Positions 1-8,798 of a stretch of DNA of 64,000 bases are shown here, piece after piece; the stretch's first letter is position 1, and every line of letters begins with the position of its first letter. This DNA is from Rhodococcus koreensis (GTDB lineage: Bacteria > Actinomycetota > Actinomycetes > Mycobacteriales > Mycobacteriaceae): the NCBI RefSeq assembly GCF_900105905.1, contig NZ_FNSV01000005.1, positions 6,324,001 to 6,388,000 on the forward strand, read 5' to 3'. Position numbers and translations under genes: made by a program. A model generated the notes under the pieces. That model ran no database searches, was not told where the DNA came from, and saw only the letters and a program-made list of their open reading frames with translations.

Positions 1-888
1 GAAGATCTGCGTGACGCCGACGTGTATGTCGGGGGAAAGTTCACGCCGTCGATGGCGTCGTCCGCGACCACGCTGCGGCTCGTGCACGTCGCCGGCGCCG
101 GGACAGACAATATCTCGTTCGGCGCCCTGGCCCCCGACGTGCTGGTGGCGAACACCTTCCACCACGAGAAGTCGATCGCGGAATACGTCGTGGCGGCCGC
201 AGTGATGCTTCGGCGCGGCTTCGTCGCCCAGGACGCGGCCCTGCGGCGCGGGGTGTGGGCGACGTCGGTCTACGACGACCGCCTCACACAGTCGAATTCA
301 CTGCAGGGTGCGCGGGTGGGTTTCGTGGGTTTCGGCCACATCGGCAACGCCGCGTGGAATCTGTTCCGGGCATTCGGCGCGACAGGAGCGGCCGTGACCG
401 GCCGCGGCAACGTCGATGCGACGGGTGAGGGGTTGGACTGGGCGGCCGACGTGTCCCAGCTCGGGCGTCTCCTCGCCGAATCCGATGTCGTCGTGGTGTC
501 CGCACCGCTCGACGACCGGACGCGGGGCATGATCGGCGCCGACGAATTGCGTGCGCTGGGCAGCGACGGTGTGCTGGTCAACGTGGGCCGCGGGCCTCTC
601 GTCCAGGAGCAGGCACTGTTCGACGCGCTGTCCTCGTCGACCATCGCGGCTGCGGCCATCGACGTCTGGTACGACTATCCCGGAGCCGACGGTCGAGGTG
701 CGCCCAGTGCCCTCCCGTTCTCCGAACTCCCCAACATCATGATGACGCCGCATTCTTCCGGGGTGTCGCGGCAGACGTTTCTCGGCCGCGTCGACGACAT
801 CACCGACAACATCACCCGACTCGCACGCGGGGAGCAGTTGCGCAACGTCGTTGCTCCCGCGGTCGGAGCGAAAGGATCACGGGCATGA
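1..888 (+). CDS. D-isomer-specific 2-hydroxyacid dehydrogenase, 5' end cut by window
   Basis: The reading frame is open from the first base, so the start lies upstream; 295 codons are visible. It belongs to the NAD(P)-dependent D-2-hydroxyacid dehydrogenase family, cytoplasmic enzymes that interconvert 2-oxoacids and D-2-hydroxyacids. The Rossmann motif GFGHIG lies near visible residue 110, the catalytic-Arg segment NVGRGP near 195, and the catalytic-His segment PHSSG near 250. The stop overlaps the next start (ATGA), so it is the first visible gene of the hexonate operon. Its substrate there, perhaps a 2-keto-hexonate, cannot be read from the sequence. Confidence 0.85.
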   Translation, partial: EDLRDADVYVGGKFTPSMASSATTLRLVHVAGAGTDNISFGALAPDVLVANTFHHEKSIAEYVVAAAVMLRRGFVAQDAALRRGVWATSVYDDRLTQSNSLQGARVGFVGFGHIGNAAWNLFRAFGATGAAVTGRGNVDATGEGLDWAADVSQLGRLLAESDVVVVSAPLDDRTRGMIGADELRALGSDGVLVNVGRGPLVQEQALFDALSSSTIAAAAIDVWYDYPGADGRGAPSALPFSELPNIMMTPHSSGVSRQTFLGRVDDITDNITRLARGEQLRNVVAPAVGAKGSRA

Positions 889-2102
889 CCGACAAGATCA
901 TCTCCGCGGACGTGCTGGTCTGCAGCCCCACCCGCAACTTCGTCACCCTGAAGATCACCACCGCCGACGGCGTCGTCGGTTACGGTGACGCGACACTGAA
1001 CGGCCGCGAACTGTCCGTCGCGTCGTATCTGCGAGACCACGTCGCGCCCTTGCTGATCGGACGGGACGCGACGCGGATCGAGGACACCTGGCAGTACCTC
1101 TACCGTGGGGTGTACTGGCGCCGCGGGCCGGTCACGATGGCCGCGATCGGCGCGGTCGACGTGGCGCTCTGGGACATCAAGGGCAAGACGCTCGGCCAGC
1201 CCGTCTACCAGTTGCTCGGCGGTGCCGTGCGTGACCGCGTCCTGTCGTACACCCACGCCACCGGGTGGGACGTGCCCGCGCTGCTCGACTCCGTCGACGC
1301 CAAGCGGGAGAAGGGCTTTCAGGCGATTCGTGTGCAGTCCGGGGTGCCCGGACTCGATTCGGTCTACGGTGTGCACAAGGGGGCTGCGGGATACGAGCCC
1401 GCGAGCCGCGGCGCACTCCCGGTCGAAGAGGTATGGGACACGGACGCCTACCTCAATCATGTGCCCGGGGTCCTCGCGGCGGTCCGGGACCATGTCGGCC
1501 CCGACCTCAAGTTGCTGCACGACGCCCACCATCGACTCACCCCGCAGCAGGCCGCGCGGCTCGGCAAATCGCTCGAGCCGGTGAATCTGTTCTGGCTCGA
1601 GGACGTCACGCCGGCAGAGAACCAGGACGCGTTGCGTCTGGTGCGCAACCACACCACGACGCCGCTGGCGATCGGCGAGGTCTTCAACACGATCTGGGAT
1701 TGCCAGCACCTGATCACCGAACAACTGATCGACTTCATTCGCGTGGCGATCGTCCACGCCGGCGGAATCAGCCACGTCCGCAAAATATTTGCGCTCGCCG
1801 AGGTGTATCAGGTGCGAGGCGGACCGCACGGGCCGTCGGACGTCTCGCCGATCTCCCTGGGCGCGAGCCTGCATCTCGGACTGGCGACGCCGAACTTCGG
1901 AATTCAGGAATACATGGGCTACGACCCGCTCGTCAGTGAGGTCTTCCCGCACGCGTGGTCGTTCGCGGACGGCCATCTCACCCCGGGTGACGCACCGGGT
2001 GTCGGAGTGACGATGAACGAGGAACTCGCGGCGAAGTATCCCTACGAGCAGGCCTACCTCCCGGTCGCCCGGCGCCGCGACGGCTCCATGACGGATTGGT
2101 GA
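885..2102 (+). CDS. rspA: D-mannonate dehydratase-like enzyme (ManD/RspA subgroup, enolase superfamily)
   Basis: This 405-residue enolase-superfamily protein should dehydrate a hexonate such as D-mannonate to 2-keto-3-deoxygluconate with Mg2+. The metal ligands fall at Asp213, Glu239 and Glu265, the even 26-residue spacing of ManD enzymes. His215 in the HDAHH segment matches the ManD catalytic His. The start overlaps the previous stop by 4 nt. In this subgroup some members are efficient mannonate dehydratases and others are slow and serve L-gulonate or L-idonate routes. The sequence does not settle which applies, but the IdnD-like neighbour at 6656 favours the second. Confidence 0.88.
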   Translation: MTDKIISADVLVCSPTRNFVTLKITTADGVVGYGDATLNGRELSVASYLRDHVAPLLIGRDATRIEDTWQYLYRGVYWRRGPVTMAAIGAVDVALWDIKGKTLGQPVYQLLGGAVRDRVLSYTHATGWDVPALLDSVDAKREKGFQAIRVQSGVPGLDSVYGVHKGAAGYEPASRGALPVEEVWDTDAYLNHVPGVLAAVRDHVGPDLKLLHDAHHRLTPQQAARLGKSLEPVNLFWLEDVTPAENQDALRLVRNHTTTPLAIGEVFNTIWDCQHLITEQLIDFIRVAIVHAGGISHVRKIFALAEVYQVRGGPHGPSDVSPISLGASLHLGLATPNFGIQEYMGYDPLVSEVFPHAWSFADGHLTPGDAPGVGVTMNEELAAKYPYEQAYLPVARRRDGSMTDW

Positions 2103-2107
2103 CGCGC

Positions 2108-3640
2108 ATGACCGAACACCCACTCTCACGCCGAAACGTTTCCGCCGCGGCACTGATCCACCGGCGGGTGCCGGAAGGCACCGGGATCGTACACCTGGGG
2201 CTCGGCAACTTCCACCGTGCCCACCAGGCCGTCTACACCGCGCTGGCAATGGAACGCGAACCCGGGCCGTGGGGGATCCTCGGTGTGGCGAGCCGGTCGA
2301 GCGCCGTCGCCGATGCGATGACGGCGCAGGATCTGCTCTACAGCGTCGTCGAGATCTCGCCCGGTGGATCGCGTGTCAGAGTTCCCGGCTCCCACACCGG
2401 GACCCTGGTGGCCGAACACGATCCGGAGTCCGTCGTTCACGCGATCGCGGATCCGGCAACGAAGATCGTGACGATCACCGTGACCGAACACGGGTACACC
2501 GTGTCTCCCGAGACCGGATCCCTCGACCTCGACTCCGACGCTGTCCGGCGTGATCTCGCCGAGGCCTCGACGCCGCGCACGACGATCGGACAGATCGCCC
2601 GCGCACTGGCCCTGCGGGCGAGCACACACGGCACCCCGATCACCATCCTCAGCTGCGACAACCTGCTGGCAAACGGACGGCAGACCGAACGGCTCGTGCG
2701 CGAGTTCGTCGGCACCTTCAGGGCACCCCTCCGTGACGAGGTACTGACCTGGATGGATGCGTCCGTGGCGTTCCCCAATTCGATGGTGGACCGCATCGTG
2801 CCGTCCAGTTCGGACCGATACAACGAGACGGCCCTGACGCACCTCGGCGTGCGGGACACGATCGCCGTCCCCGCCGAACCGTTCACGATGTGGGTGATGG
2901 AGGAGAAGTTCGCCGCCGGCCGTCCCGCCTGGGAGCACGGCGGCGCACTGTTCACCGACGACGTCGAGCCGTACGAGCTGATGAAGGTCCGGCTGCTCAA
3001 CGGGACGCATTCGCTCATCGCGTACCTCGGCGCACTCGACGGGTGTGCCACCATCCCCGAGTCCGTGGCACGACCGTTCGTCGAGGACGCGGCGCGCCGC
3101 ATCCTGTGCGACGAATACCTGCCGACAGTCACTGTTCCCGAAGCGGTCGACACGGACGACTACATCCGGCAACTCTTTTCGCGCTGGTCCAATACCGCTC
3201 TGGGACACCGCACCTCGCAGGTCGGCTCCGACGGATCGGTCAAATTGGCGCAGCGTATCCCGATCCCCGCGCTCGAACACCTCGGCCGCGGTGACGTCCC
3301 GCAGTTCCTTGCTCTGACCGTGGCGGCGTATCTCGCCTGCATCGCCCCGCTGCCTGGATTCGACCCCGGCCCACACGCACGATCCATGACCGACCCCGCT
3401 CGACCGCGCCTGGCAGGAATGGCCGACAACGCCGCTTCCACTACAGAATTCGTTCGCTCCGTCTTCGTCGACGGAGGCCTGTTTCCCAGCGTTCTCGCTG
3501 CGCACACCGAGTTCGTCTCGCGGATTGCCGACTTCGTCGACATCATCGTCCGCCACGGGCCGGCTGTCGCCGCCGGTGAAGCATCCGCCCCGGTCCCGGA
3601 CTCCGGCGCGCTCACGCTGCAGTCCAGGGCGACCATCTGA
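2108..3640 (+). CDS. Mannonate/fructuronate oxidoreductase (polyol dehydrogenase family)
   Basis: The 510-residue product belongs to the long-chain mannitol dehydrogenase/fructuronate reductase family, which interconverts D-fructuronate and D-mannonate (or mannitol and fructose) with NAD(H). An N-terminal dinucleotide motif, GLGNFHRAH, is followed by the family signature with Lys293, Asn298 and His301 in KVRLLNGTH. ATG 2108 was chosen over an in-frame TTG at 2096 because the TTG lies inside the upstream stop region. With the dehydratase before it and the IdnD-like enzyme after it, the D-mannonate oxidoreductase role (RspD/UxuB-like) is more likely than mannitol use. Confidence 0.83.
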   Translation: MTEHPLSRRNVSAAALIHRRVPEGTGIVHLGLGNFHRAHQAVYTALAMEREPGPWGILGVASRSSAVADAMTAQDLLYSVVEISPGGSRVRVPGSHTGTLVAEHDPESVVHAIADPATKIVTITVTEHGYTVSPETGSLDLDSDAVRRDLAEASTPRTTIGQIARALALRASTHGTPITILSCDNLLANGRQTERLVREFVGTFRAPLRDEVLTWMDASVAFPNSMVDRIVPSSSDRYNETALTHLGVRDTIAVPAEPFTMWVMEEKFAAGRPAWEHGGALFTDDVEPYELMKVRLLNGTHSLIAYLGALDGCATIPESVARPFVEDAARRILCDEYLPTVTVPEAVDTDDYIRQLFSRWSNTALGHRTSQVGSDGSVKLAQRIPIPALEHLGRGDVPQFLALTVAAYLACIAPLPGFDPGPHARSMTDPARPRLAGMADNAASTTEFVRSVFVDGGLFPSVLAAHTEFVSRIADFVDIIVRHGPAVAAGEASAPVPDSGALTLQSRATI

Positions 3641-3655
3641 CTCTCTCACCCCCTG

Positions 3656-3670
3656 CCCGGACTTTCCGGG
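3656..3670 (+). other. Short hairpin between two operon genes
   Basis: CCCGGA and TCCGGG pair around the loop CTT in the 50-nt gap before the transporter gene. No U tract follows, so it could be a mild attenuator or an mRNA processing or stability element rather than a full terminator. Confidence 0.3.
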
Positions 3671-3690
3671 AACCACCAATGGAGGAATCC

Positions 3691-5070
3691 ATGGACACTA
3701 CACTCGACCCCACGGTGAACCCGAAAACACCCGGCCGCGCAGGCGGTACACCCCAGGCAGACCCGGCCGCAGTCCGCCGGGCGGCGTGGGCGGGACTCAT
3801 CGGCACCACCCTCGAGCAGTACGACTTCGTCATCTACGGCACCGCCTCGGCGCTGATCTTCAACACACTGTTCTTTCCGAACATCTCGCCCGCGGCGGGC
3901 ATCCTCGCGAGCTTCAGCGCCTACGCCGTCGGGTTCCTCGCCCGACCGCTCGGCGGCCTGTTCTTCTCACGCTACGGTGAGCGTCTCGGCCGCAAATGGG
4001 TGCTCGTCGCGACCCTGATGCTGATGGGCGGCGCGACACTGGGTATCGGTCTGCTGCCCACCTACAGTCAGGTCGGGCTGCTCGCACCCGCTCTCCTCGT
4101 CGCGTGCCGATTCTTCCAGGGATTCGGCGCGGGCGCCGAACAGTCCGGTGGTGCAACCCTTCTGACGGAGACAGCGCAGATAGGCAGGAGAGGCCGGCTC
4201 GCCGCGCTGGTGATGACCGGGGCCGCGCTGGGCACGGCGCTCGGCGCAGTCGCGTGGATCGCCGCGCAGCTCCTGCCGGAGGAGCAGCTCATGTCCTGGG
4301 GCTGGCGGCTCGTCTTCATCAGCAGTCTGCTCGTGACTGTCGCCGCGTTCGTCATCCGTCGCAAGCTCAACGAGAGCCCGGTGTTCCAGGAACTCAAGGA
4401 GCAGCACCACGTTCCGAAGACACCCGTGAAGGAGATCTTCGCGAACGGCAAGAAGCCGCTGTTCATCGTCATGTTCATGACGATCGGCATCAGCGCGCAG
4501 TCGTACACGTACCAGGTGTTCATGGCGTCGTACCTCAAGAACGACGTGCACGTCGACCCCACGTTCATTCCCAAGGTGCTGCTGGTCGGGGCCATCTGCG
4601 GCGGCATCGCGGCCTATGGGTTCGGTCGGCTGTCCGATCGGGTGGGCCGCAAGCCGGTGTACATCTCGATCGTGATCGCTCTGATCATCCTGCCGGTGCC
4701 GACCTTCCTGGCTCTGAACACCGGCTCGCACCTGTTGATCACGATGGCGATGATCGTCGGCTTCATCCTGGCCTGCCAGGGCGCGGTCGGTGTCACGATG
4801 AGCTACTTCCCAGAAATCTTCGGCTCCCGCTACCGCTACGCCGGCGTCACCCTCGGCCGTGAATTCGCGTCGATCTTCGGCGGCGGTGTCGCGCCACTGA
4901 TTTGCGCGGCCCTCGTCACGGCCTTCTCCGGCTCCTGGATCCCCGTCGCGGTCTACATGATCGTGATGGCCGTGACCGTTCTGATCGCCTCGACGATGGC
5001 ACCGGAAACCCGCGACCGCGACCTCACGCTGGCCGCCAACGCCACCGATCGTGAGGTGACGGCGGCATGA
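3691..5070 (+). CDS. MFS transporter, metabolite:H+ symporter (MHS) type
   Basis: A 459-residue 12-helix major facilitator with the MHS-family opening (IGTTLEQYDFVIYG), the loop motif GRLSDRVGRK between helices 8 and 9, and a long central cytosolic loop near residues 190-215. It would import an organic acid with protons. The ATG at 3691 is preferred to the in-frame ATG at 3679 because the ribosome binding site GGAGGA (3681-3686) lies between them. It sits inside the hexonate operon and its stop overlaps the next ATG, so the cargo is probably the hexonate degraded by its neighbours. This is inferred from position only. Confidence 0.85.
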   Translation: MDTTLDPTVNPKTPGRAGGTPQADPAAVRRAAWAGLIGTTLEQYDFVIYGTASALIFNTLFFPNISPAAGILASFSAYAVGFLARPLGGLFFSRYGERLGRKWVLVATLMLMGGATLGIGLLPTYSQVGLLAPALLVACRFFQGFGAGAEQSGGATLLTETAQIGRRGRLAALVMTGAALGTALGAVAWIAAQLLPEEQLMSWGWRLVFISSLLVTVAAFVIRRKLNESPVFQELKEQHHVPKTPVKEIFANGKKPLFIVMFMTIGISAQSYTYQVFMASYLKNDVHVDPTFIPKVLLVGAICGGIAAYGFGRLSDRVGRKPVYISIVIALIILPVPTFLALNTGSHLLITMAMIVGFILACQGAVGVTMSYFPEIFGSRYRYAGVTLGREFASIFGGGVAPLICAALVTAFSGSWIPVAVYMIVMAVTVLIASTMAPETRDRDLTLAANATDREVTAA

Positions 5071-5682
5071 CCTCCTCCGTCATCGCAGTGCTGCGCGCCG
5101 CGCACGCCGACCTCTACGCCCCGGTCGTGACCGTCCTCGCCGAGAACGGGGTGCGGGCCGTCGAGCTGACGATGAGCACGCCGGGCACCCTCGAGTCCCT
5201 GCGCAGCATCCGGCGCGACGCACCGGAACGGCGCCGAGATCGGGGTCGGGACGGTCACCACCGTCGACCAGGCCCGGGCCGCCCTCGACGGGGGTGCCGA
5301 CTTCCTCGTGACACCGACCACCAACCTCGACGTCATCGCCACGGCCGTGCGTGCGGGTGTCCCGATCTACCCGGGCGGATTCACCCCGACCGAGCTGTGG
5401 AACGGATGGAACGCGGGTGCGACCGCAGTGAAGTTGTTCCCGGCATCGGTGGTCGGCCCGGAGTACATCGCGCATCTGCGCGGGCCCTTCCCCGACATCC
5501 AGGTCGTCCCCTCGGGCGGGGTGAGCATCGAGGACGTCCCCGTGTGGATCGCCGCCGGAGCGGCGGCGGTCAGCCTCGGCGGCCCCCTGATCGGGGACGC
5601 ACTCCGCGGCGGGGACCTCGGTCAGCTGGCCGAACGATGCCGGCGCCTCGCGGGCGTCGTCGCAGAACCGGCGGTCGCGTGA
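5067..5682 (+). pseudogene. eda: 2-keto-3-deoxy-6-phosphogluconate aldolase, frameshifted as given
   Basis: Class I aldolase that splits KDPG into pyruvate and glyceraldehyde-3-phosphate. The first ~53 codons (from ATG 5067, including VELTMST with the catalytic Glu) are in one frame. From about 5226 the homology continues in the next frame (NGAEIGVGTVTT, then AVKLFPAS with the Schiff-base Lys). Removing one G at about 5226 gives an unbroken 204-residue protein of normal family length with all active-site segments. This is either a real +1 mutation or a one-base sequence error. The 3' part keeps its own TGA, which overlaps the kdgK start, so operon spacing is intact. Confidence 0.8.
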
Positions 5683-6620
5683 TGACGGTACTGACGTTCG
5701 GCGAAACGATGGCACTCACCCGAGCGGCGGACACCGGTGCACTCGCCCACACCTCGACGCTGCACCTGGGAATCGGCGGGGCCGAAACGAACTTCGCGAT
5801 CGCGCTACGACGGCTCGGCGTGGACGTCGCCTGGGTCGGGCGCGTCGGCCAGGACAGCCTGGGTGACCTGGTCGAGCGTGAACTCCGGGCCGAGGGAATC
5901 ACCGCCGACGTCATCCGCGATCCGGACGCCCCGACCGGGCTAATGGTGAAGGAGCGGCGAACCGCCACCGCCACCCGCGTCTGGTACTACCGGACCGGCA
6001 GCGCAGGGTCGCGGCTCACGATGTCGGACATCGCGGACGACCGCCTCGAGTCGGCGTCGCTGCTGCATGTCACCGGCATCACCCCGGCCCTGTCCGACAG
6101 CGCCAGGAAGACCACTCTGTACTGCGTCGAACGGGCACGCGCACTGGGCATTCCGGTGTCGTTCGATCTCAACTACCGCCGTGCGCTGTGGTCGCCGGAA
6201 GAAGCGGGTCCCGTCTTCCGCGAGCTGATCGCGTTGTCGGACATCGTCTTCGCCGGTGAGGACGAGGCCGCGATCGCGGTGGGTGACGGCGACCCCGCAG
6301 AACTCGTCGCGCGTGTCCGCGACCTGGGTCCCCGCGAAAGCATCTTGAAACTGGGAGACCAGGGGTGCCTGGCGGTGGTCGACGGCGAGACGTTCTCCCT
6401 GCCGGCGGTGCCGGTGAACGTCGTCGACTCCGTCGGGGCCGGAGACGGTTTCGTTGCCGGATACATCGCGGACCGCCTCGCGGGGGAGTCACCCGGCGAC
6501 CGTCTGAGAACCGCGGTGACCGTGGGGGCCTTCGCGTGCACCGTGTCCGGCGACTGGGAGGGCATGCCGCGCAGGGACGAACTCGGACTCCTCACCACCG
6601 CGGAACCCGTCACCAGATGA
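5682..6620 (+). CDS. kdgK: 2-keto-3-deoxygluconate kinase (PfkB family)
   Basis: The 312-residue sugar kinase phosphorylates KDG at O6 with ATP, producing the KDPG used by the aldolase just upstream. It shows an N-terminal PfkB substrate region (IGGAETNFAIAL) and the C-terminal PfkB signature SVGAGDGF with catalytic Asp255. The ATG shares one base with the aldolase TGA, so translation is probably coupled. The same frame stays open through the first part of the aldolase gene, an effect of the frameshift there. It must not be read as a fused protein. Confidence 0.88.
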   Translation: MTVLTFGETMALTRAADTGALAHTSTLHLGIGGAETNFAIALRRLGVDVAWVGRVGQDSLGDLVERELRAEGITADVIRDPDAPTGLMVKERRTATATRVWYYRTGSAGSRLTMSDIADDRLESASLLHVTGITPALSDSARKTTLYCVERARALGIPVSFDLNYRRALWSPEEAGPVFRELIALSDIVFAGEDEAAIAVGDGDPAELVARVRDLGPRESILKLGDQGCLAVVDGETFSLPAVPVNVVDSVGAGDGFVAGYIADRLAGESPGDRLRTAVTVGAFACTVSGDWEGMPRRDELGLLTTAEPVTR

Positions 6621-6655
6621 CAAGCTCCCATCTCCCACAGAACTGGACTTCACCG

Positions 6656-7726
6656 ATGAACACCACCGAGACCACCGGCACGGAAACGATCGAGATTCCG
6701 ACGCATGCGCAGGCGGTCGTCGCCCACGGCGCGAACGACCTGCGCGTCGAGGACGTGCCTATCGCCGCACCGAAGCCGGACGAGGCGGTGATCCGCATCG
6801 CCTACGGCGGAATCTGCGGATCCGACCTCCACTACTGGCAGCACGGCGCCGCAGGCGAGTCGATCCTCCGCGCACCGATGCGGCTCGGGCACGAGGCGTC
6901 GGGCACGGTGCTGATCGGCGCGGCGGACGGCAGCGGTCCCCGTCCCGGCGCACCCGTCACCATCCATCCCGCGACACCCGGCGGCGACAGCGCGACGTAT
7001 CCGGCCGACCGCCCCAACATTTCCCCCGGATGCACGTACCTGGGCAGTGCGGCGCACTTTCCGCACACGGACGGGTTGTTCGTCAGCCACGTCGCCGTCC
7101 CGACCCGCATGCTGCGGGTCCTCCCGTCCGGGCTCGATCTGCGGCTCGCCTCCTTGGCCGAGCCGGCGAGCGTGGCGTGGCACGCGGTCGCGCGGGCAGG
7201 GGAGGTGAAGGATCGGTCGGTCCTCGTCATCGGCGCCGGACCCATCGGGGCGCTCGTGGTGGCGGTACTGAAGCGAGCGGGCGCCGGGAAGATCACGGCG
7301 GTGGACATGCACGAGTACCCGCTGCAGATCGCGCGCGACGTGGGCGCGGACGTGACCCTCACGGCCACCGACGCCGGCGCGGTCGCGGCTGTCGGAGCAG
7401 ACGTGACCATCGAATGCTCCGGCAACCACCGCGGTCTGTCGTCGGCGATCCACGGGACCGCGCGCGGCGGCCGGGTCGTGATGGTCGGACTGCTTCCCTC
7501 CGGTGATCAGCCGGTACCCGTCTCGATCGCGATCACCCGGGAACTGGACCTGATCGGTTCGTTCCGGTTCAACGACGAGATCGACGAGGTCGTGGCCGCT
7601 CTCGCCGACGGCTCGCTGGCGGTCGATCCGATCATCACCGCCGAGTACGACGTAGCCGATGCGCTCACCGCGTTCGCGTCGGCCAAGGACGCGTCGTCGT
7701 CGAGCAAGGTTCTCCTCAGGTTCTGA
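6656..7726 (+). CDS. idnD: L-idonate 5-dehydrogenase-like alcohol dehydrogenase
   Basis: A 356-residue medium-chain dehydrogenase. The catalytic zinc segment GGICGSDLHYWQ, GHEASG and AEPAS are present, as is the nucleotide motif GAGPIGALVV. It resembles IdnD, including GSAxxFPHxDG and GSFRF, so it should oxidise L-idonate or L-gulonate at C5. Unlike typical IdnD/RspB enzymes, the structural-zinc loop lacks the cluster of four cysteines; only one Cys is seen near residue 125. ATG 6656 follows the kdgK stop by 35 nt. It closes the hexonate operon and would feed the mannonate oxidoreductase at 2108. Confidence 0.82.
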   Translation: MNTTETTGTETIEIPTHAQAVVAHGANDLRVEDVPIAAPKPDEAVIRIAYGGICGSDLHYWQHGAAGESILRAPMRLGHEASGTVLIGAADGSGPRPGAPVTIHPATPGGDSATYPADRPNISPGCTYLGSAAHFPHTDGLFVSHVAVPTRMLRVLPSGLDLRLASLAEPASVAWHAVARAGEVKDRSVLVIGAGPIGALVVAVLKRAGAGKITAVDMHEYPLQIARDVGADVTLTATDAGAVAAVGADVTIECSGNHRGLSSAIHGTARGGRVVMVGLLPSGDQPVPVSIAITRELDLIGSFRFNDEIDEVVAALADGSLAVDPIITAEYDVADALTAFASAKDASSSSKVLLRF

Positions 7727-7814
7727 TCCCGGGATCCTCGCCCCGGCATCGTCGACGCGGCACAGTTGTCGCATGATGGTCTCGACGCACCCCCGAGGTC
7801 AGGAGAGCAAGCTG

Positions 7815-8798
7815 ATGAAGGAATTCACCGCCTGGATCGCTCGCGAGAACGAGGGCGCCATCGGCCTCTCCGAGGAGACGGTCGACGAATCGTTCCTGCC
7901 ACAGGGCGAGGTCACGATCCAGGTCGAGTACTCCAGCGTGAACTTCAAGGATGCGCTGGCGCTGACACCGAAGGGCGGAGTGGTCCGCGAATACCCCATC
8001 GTCCCCGGCATCGACGTCGCAGGCATCGTCGCCGAGTCGCAGTCGCCGGAGTTCGCGGTCGGTGACAAGGTCGTCGCTCACGGTTACGACATCGGAACGG
8101 CCCGGCACGGCGGGTACGCGCAGTTCGCCCGCGTCCCGGCCGACTGGGTGGTGAAACTCGACGGCATGTCCACTCGAACCGCCGCCGCGATCGGGACCGC
8201 CGGTTTCACGGCTGCGATGAGCGTGGAGGCACTGCAGTCCCGCGGCGTCGAGCCGGGCCACGGCCCGGTCCTGGTGACCGGGGCGAGCGGCGGCGTCGGC
8301 ACCGTCGCCGTCGACCTGCTGTCGGCGGCCGGCTTCGAGGTGGTCGCGTCGAGCGGAAAGCCGGAGAAGGCGGAACTGCTCACCCAGCTGGGCGCGAGCA
8401 AGGTGATCGGACGCCTCCCCGAACCCGACACGAAACCGCGTCCCCTCGGCAAGGCTCAGTGGGCTGCCGCGGTCGACTGTGTCGGCGGCGCCACCCTCGC
8501 CCACGTGCTCAGCACCATCGAATACGGCGGTGCCGTGGCGGCCAGTGGACTGACCGGCGGACCGAAGTTGGAGACCACGGTCCTGCCGTTCATCCTGCGC
8601 GGCGTCAGCCTGCTCGGCATCGACTCGGTGCAGTACCCGATCGACCAGCGGCGCCGACTGTGGGGCCGCCTCGCCTCCGACCTCGCACCCAGCCGCCTCG
8701 AGTCGATCACGCACGAGGTCCCGATTGCCGACGTCGTCTCGGTGATCGATCAGGTGCGGGCGGGTACGTGGTCGGGTCGTGCGCTGACGCGCCTGTGA
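7815..8798 (+). CDS. acuI: Acrylyl-CoA reductase-like MDR quinone oxidoreductase (AcuI/YhdH family)
   Basis: This 327-residue NADPH-dependent medium-chain reductase without zinc ligands has the AcuI/YhdH opening (SSVNFKDALALTPKGG), the nucleotide motif ASGGVGTVAVD and the family ending YPIDQRRRLWGRLASDL. Family members reduce acrylyl-CoA or similar activated alkenes to the saturated acyl-CoA in the cytoplasm. ATG 7815 follows an AGGAGAG ribosome binding site. The frame stays open further upstream, but those codons look like spacer. The stop codon lies inside the hairpin shared with the convergent carboxylase gene. It is probably a separate unit from the hexonate operon (88-nt gap). Confidence 0.85.
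   Translation: MKEFTAWIARENEGAIGLSEETVDESFLPQGEVTIQVEYSSVNFKDALALTPKGGVVREYPIVPGIDVAGIVAESQSPEFAVGDKVVAHGYDIGTARHGGYAQFARVPADWVVKLDGMSTRTAAAIGTAGFTAAMSVEALQSRGVEPGHGPVLVTGASGGVGTVAVDLLSAAGFEVVASSGKPEKAELLTQLGASKVIGRLPEPDTKPRPLGKAQWAAAVDCVGGATLAHVLSTIEYGGAVAASGLTGGPKLETTVLPFILRGVSLLGIDSVQYPIDQRRRLWGRLASDLAPSRLESITHEVPIADVVSVIDQVRAGTWSGRALTRL

Noticed and set aside
675..2249. Long minus-strand open frame opposite the dehydratase gene (524 codons)
   Set aside because: The plus strand here encodes a clear ManD protein with spaced metal ligands. High-GC codons with G/C in third position leave the opposite frame open. The product shows no family motif.
2096..3640. TTG start at 2096 for the mannonate oxidoreductase
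   Set aside because: It overlaps the dehydratase stop region and has no suitable ribosome binding site. ATG 2108 gives the normal N-terminus.
5067..6620. Single 517-codon frame across the aldolase and KDG kinase, suggesting a fusion
   Set aside because: After codon ~53 the frame turns into Arg-rich nonsense until the kinase starts at 5682, while the aldolase continues in another frame. It is an effect of the frameshift.
7725..7736. GATCCCGGGATC palindrome at the end of the hexonate operon
   Set aside because: It is a perfect dyad but only 12 bp without a loop, overlaps the stop codon and is not followed by a T run. There is not enough to call a terminator or operator.
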